Shown: positions 63,101 through 64,000 of the stretch, piece after piece
How the letters are laid out: each line of letters starts with the position of its first letter
Position numbering within the stretch: position 1 is the first letter of the stretch
From: Lactarius indigo
Lineage: Eukaryota; Basidiomycota; Agaricomycetes; Russulales; Russulaceae
DNA length: 64,000 nt
NCBI GenBank assembly: GCA_025766275.1
Contig: JAFKAC010000027.1
Span: forward strand, 124,001-188,000
Direction of reading: 5' to 3'
Translations under genes and position numbers: made by a program
Notes under the pieces: model-generated
The model's database searches: none
What the model was told of the DNA's origin: nothing
The model's input: only the letters and a program-made list of their open reading frames with translations

Positions 63101-64000
63101 CCAAGTGGATCAAGATCAGTGAAAACAAAGAAGATGTCATCGGCACCATGGGCAAGAACCTCCCTCACTATGGCCTCCCCCTTTTCCTCCTTCCCAGAGA
63201 CGACGACCCCCACAATCCAGCTCCCCCCATCACCCCAGCTCAGATGCAGAACTTGGACGAAGCTTCCCCCACAGCCAGACAAGTCGATGAAGTCCTAGAA
63301 GACCTGAAAGATGACCGCCTCACAGCCGAAATCTCCAGGACTCGCCGACTCTTGCGAAACCAGAAGGCCCTCTGAAAGGAGATTGAAGGCCTGTATAAGA
63401 CGATGGAGCCCCTCAAAAGGCACCTCCTCAACATGGACATGCAACTAACCAGCACCCGAAGAAGGCTGCAAGAACACAAGGCCTATGTCCGGATTGCAGA
63501 CCGATGGCTCACACTACACCCCCCTCCTCCCGAAGAAGAAACTCACCCCTTTGAAGTCCACCACATTCCTGCCCCTGCTCCACCTCACTACCACTCCATG
63601 CCAAGACTCCACGACGAACCAGAAGGACCTAGCCCCTCTGCAGAAAGGAAGAAGAGACGCAAGCACAGAGCCAACAAGAAGGAGACTGGCACCATTCGAC
63701 TTTGTTACAGGTGTCAGTCTGAAGACCACCTCTCCTTCGCCTGCCCTCAAAAACAGAAGTTCTGCTGGAGGTGTTCTAGCACTGACCACTTCCCTTATCA
63801 GTGCCTCTGGCCAGCCCCAGAAGAACGCACTCAGTGGTGTGGCAAGTGTTTTACCAGCAACAGCCACGAAGAAATCAAGTGCCCCAAGTATGAAAATTGT
63901 CGCAAGTGTGGGGCCCATGGTCCCTTCAACTTCCTTCGCCAACATCGCTGCCCCCTCCCTCACGAAAGCACCCCCTCCAACGATGTAGACAATGATGTCT
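60144..64000 (+). pseudogene. pol: Pol of element D, C-terminal part with added zinc knuckles, cut by window end
   Basis: Resumes the RT at MTFGLTNAPATF, with YMDD about 34 residues on. RNase H (FELEVDASAFATGAIL, PQNHADALSRRPD), integrase finger (HPGITKTL, CATC), core (ALDF, SDRDPRF, DGQSERTNQ) and chromodomain (WEVEKILETRRHRNQ, LIKWKGYSDAHNSWEPE) are intact. A Pro-rich stretch and a domain with YGLPLFLLPRDDDP follow. A TGA at 63373 (fits former CGA) interrupts a coiled-coil-like region, but the frame stays open to 64000, encoding a basic patch (KKRRKHRANKK) and four tandem zinc knuckles (CYRC, CWRC, CGKC, CRKC types). The true end lies outside. Confidence 0.85.

Larger units (their letters stand above)
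49004..64000 (+). mobile_element. Ty3/gypsy chromovirus D, older, split by A2 and cut by the window end
   Basis: Plus-strand element with 5' LTR 49004-49583, then gag and pol. A2 (52463-60138) sits inside the reverse transcriptase; removing it and one CGAGT copy restores the reading frame exactly between GLFIPRV and MTFGLTNAPATF. The 3' LTR lies beyond 64000. Protein motifs are chromoviral but clearly apart from A and B. Three premature TGA codons in gag and one late in pol mark it as decayed. Confidence 0.93.

Noticed and set aside
63485..63988. 167-codon open frame near the window end
   Set aside because: A different frame from D's Pol, whose own frame shows zinc knuckles over the same stretch.
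1..64000. CRISPR arrays, operons, riboswitches, rRNA or clear tRNA genes
   Set aside because: None seen. The DNA is eukaryotic, and the regular repeats present are minisatellite or LTRs.

Overview
The window reads as nuclear DNA of a mushroom-forming basidiomycete (Agaricomycotina). Support: many 45-80 bp GT-AG introns, a tandem cluster of secreted sedolisin (S53) peptidases, an Agaricomycete-type F-box protein, a Plavaka-type (CACTA) transposase and Tf1/sushi-like chromoviral Ty3/gypsy retrotransposons. No bacterial, plasmid or CRISPR feature was seen. Species cannot be fixed from the sequence alone.

Gene-rich half (1-18.3 kb). Three sedolisin genes lie head to tail: the last exons of one (1-243), a complete ten-exon gene (1914-4243) and a complete eleven-exon gene with a 10-nt micro-exon (5815-8411). 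Four conserved single-copy-type genes follow: a Tls1/C9orf78 splicing factor (9180-10354, minus), the dynein light intermediate chain (11061-12982, minus), TIP41 (13092-14191, plus, divergent from dynein across 109 bp) and an F-box protein (14863-15959, minus). An unrecognised multi-exon gene sits at 16.8-18.3 kb.

Transition zone (18.3-25.9 kb). This is mostly gene-poor: tandem LINE 3' tails, a minisatellite split by a 5'-truncated LINE with target-site duplication, a dispersed repeat pair, and one small three-exon gene (22813-23575, minus).

Transposon graveyard (25.9-64 kb). A decayed Plavaka transposase (minus, 25935-46378) is cut into four pieces by a full gypsy element A1 (TSD TGCAG), a solo LTR of family B (TSD GGAGG) and a solo LTR that itself holds a second, inverted solo LTR (TSDs GTTCC and GTTCT). 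A1 is split by a full family-B element on the opposite strand (TSD GAGGG). Further on, an LTR plus Pol stub of family C is followed by an older gypsy element D (49004 to beyond the window end), whose reverse transcriptase is split by a second, apparently intact family-A copy A2 (52463-60138, TSD CGAGT).

The main interest is in how these gypsy families are expressed and primed. (1) A, B and D carry a -1 frameshift signal: GGRTTTT, a 6-nt spacer, and a hairpin with tandem G.A/A.G mismatches that is preserved in D despite sequence change. (2) The 5' leader and the first ~170-200 Gag codons contain no ATG in any frame (735 nt in A, 784 nt in B), yet encode a conserved N-terminal Gag domain that begins at a shared AT(T/C)-GTG-GC(G/T) block; the first ATG is in frame in mid-Gag. 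(3) An 11-nt sequence 33-34 nt downstream of the TATA box is complementary to the primer-binding site, a Tf1-like self-priming arrangement that covaries in D, and is paired with an inverted copy in U3. (4) Pol carries an uncharacterised domain after the chromodomain, and D has added four zinc knuckles there.
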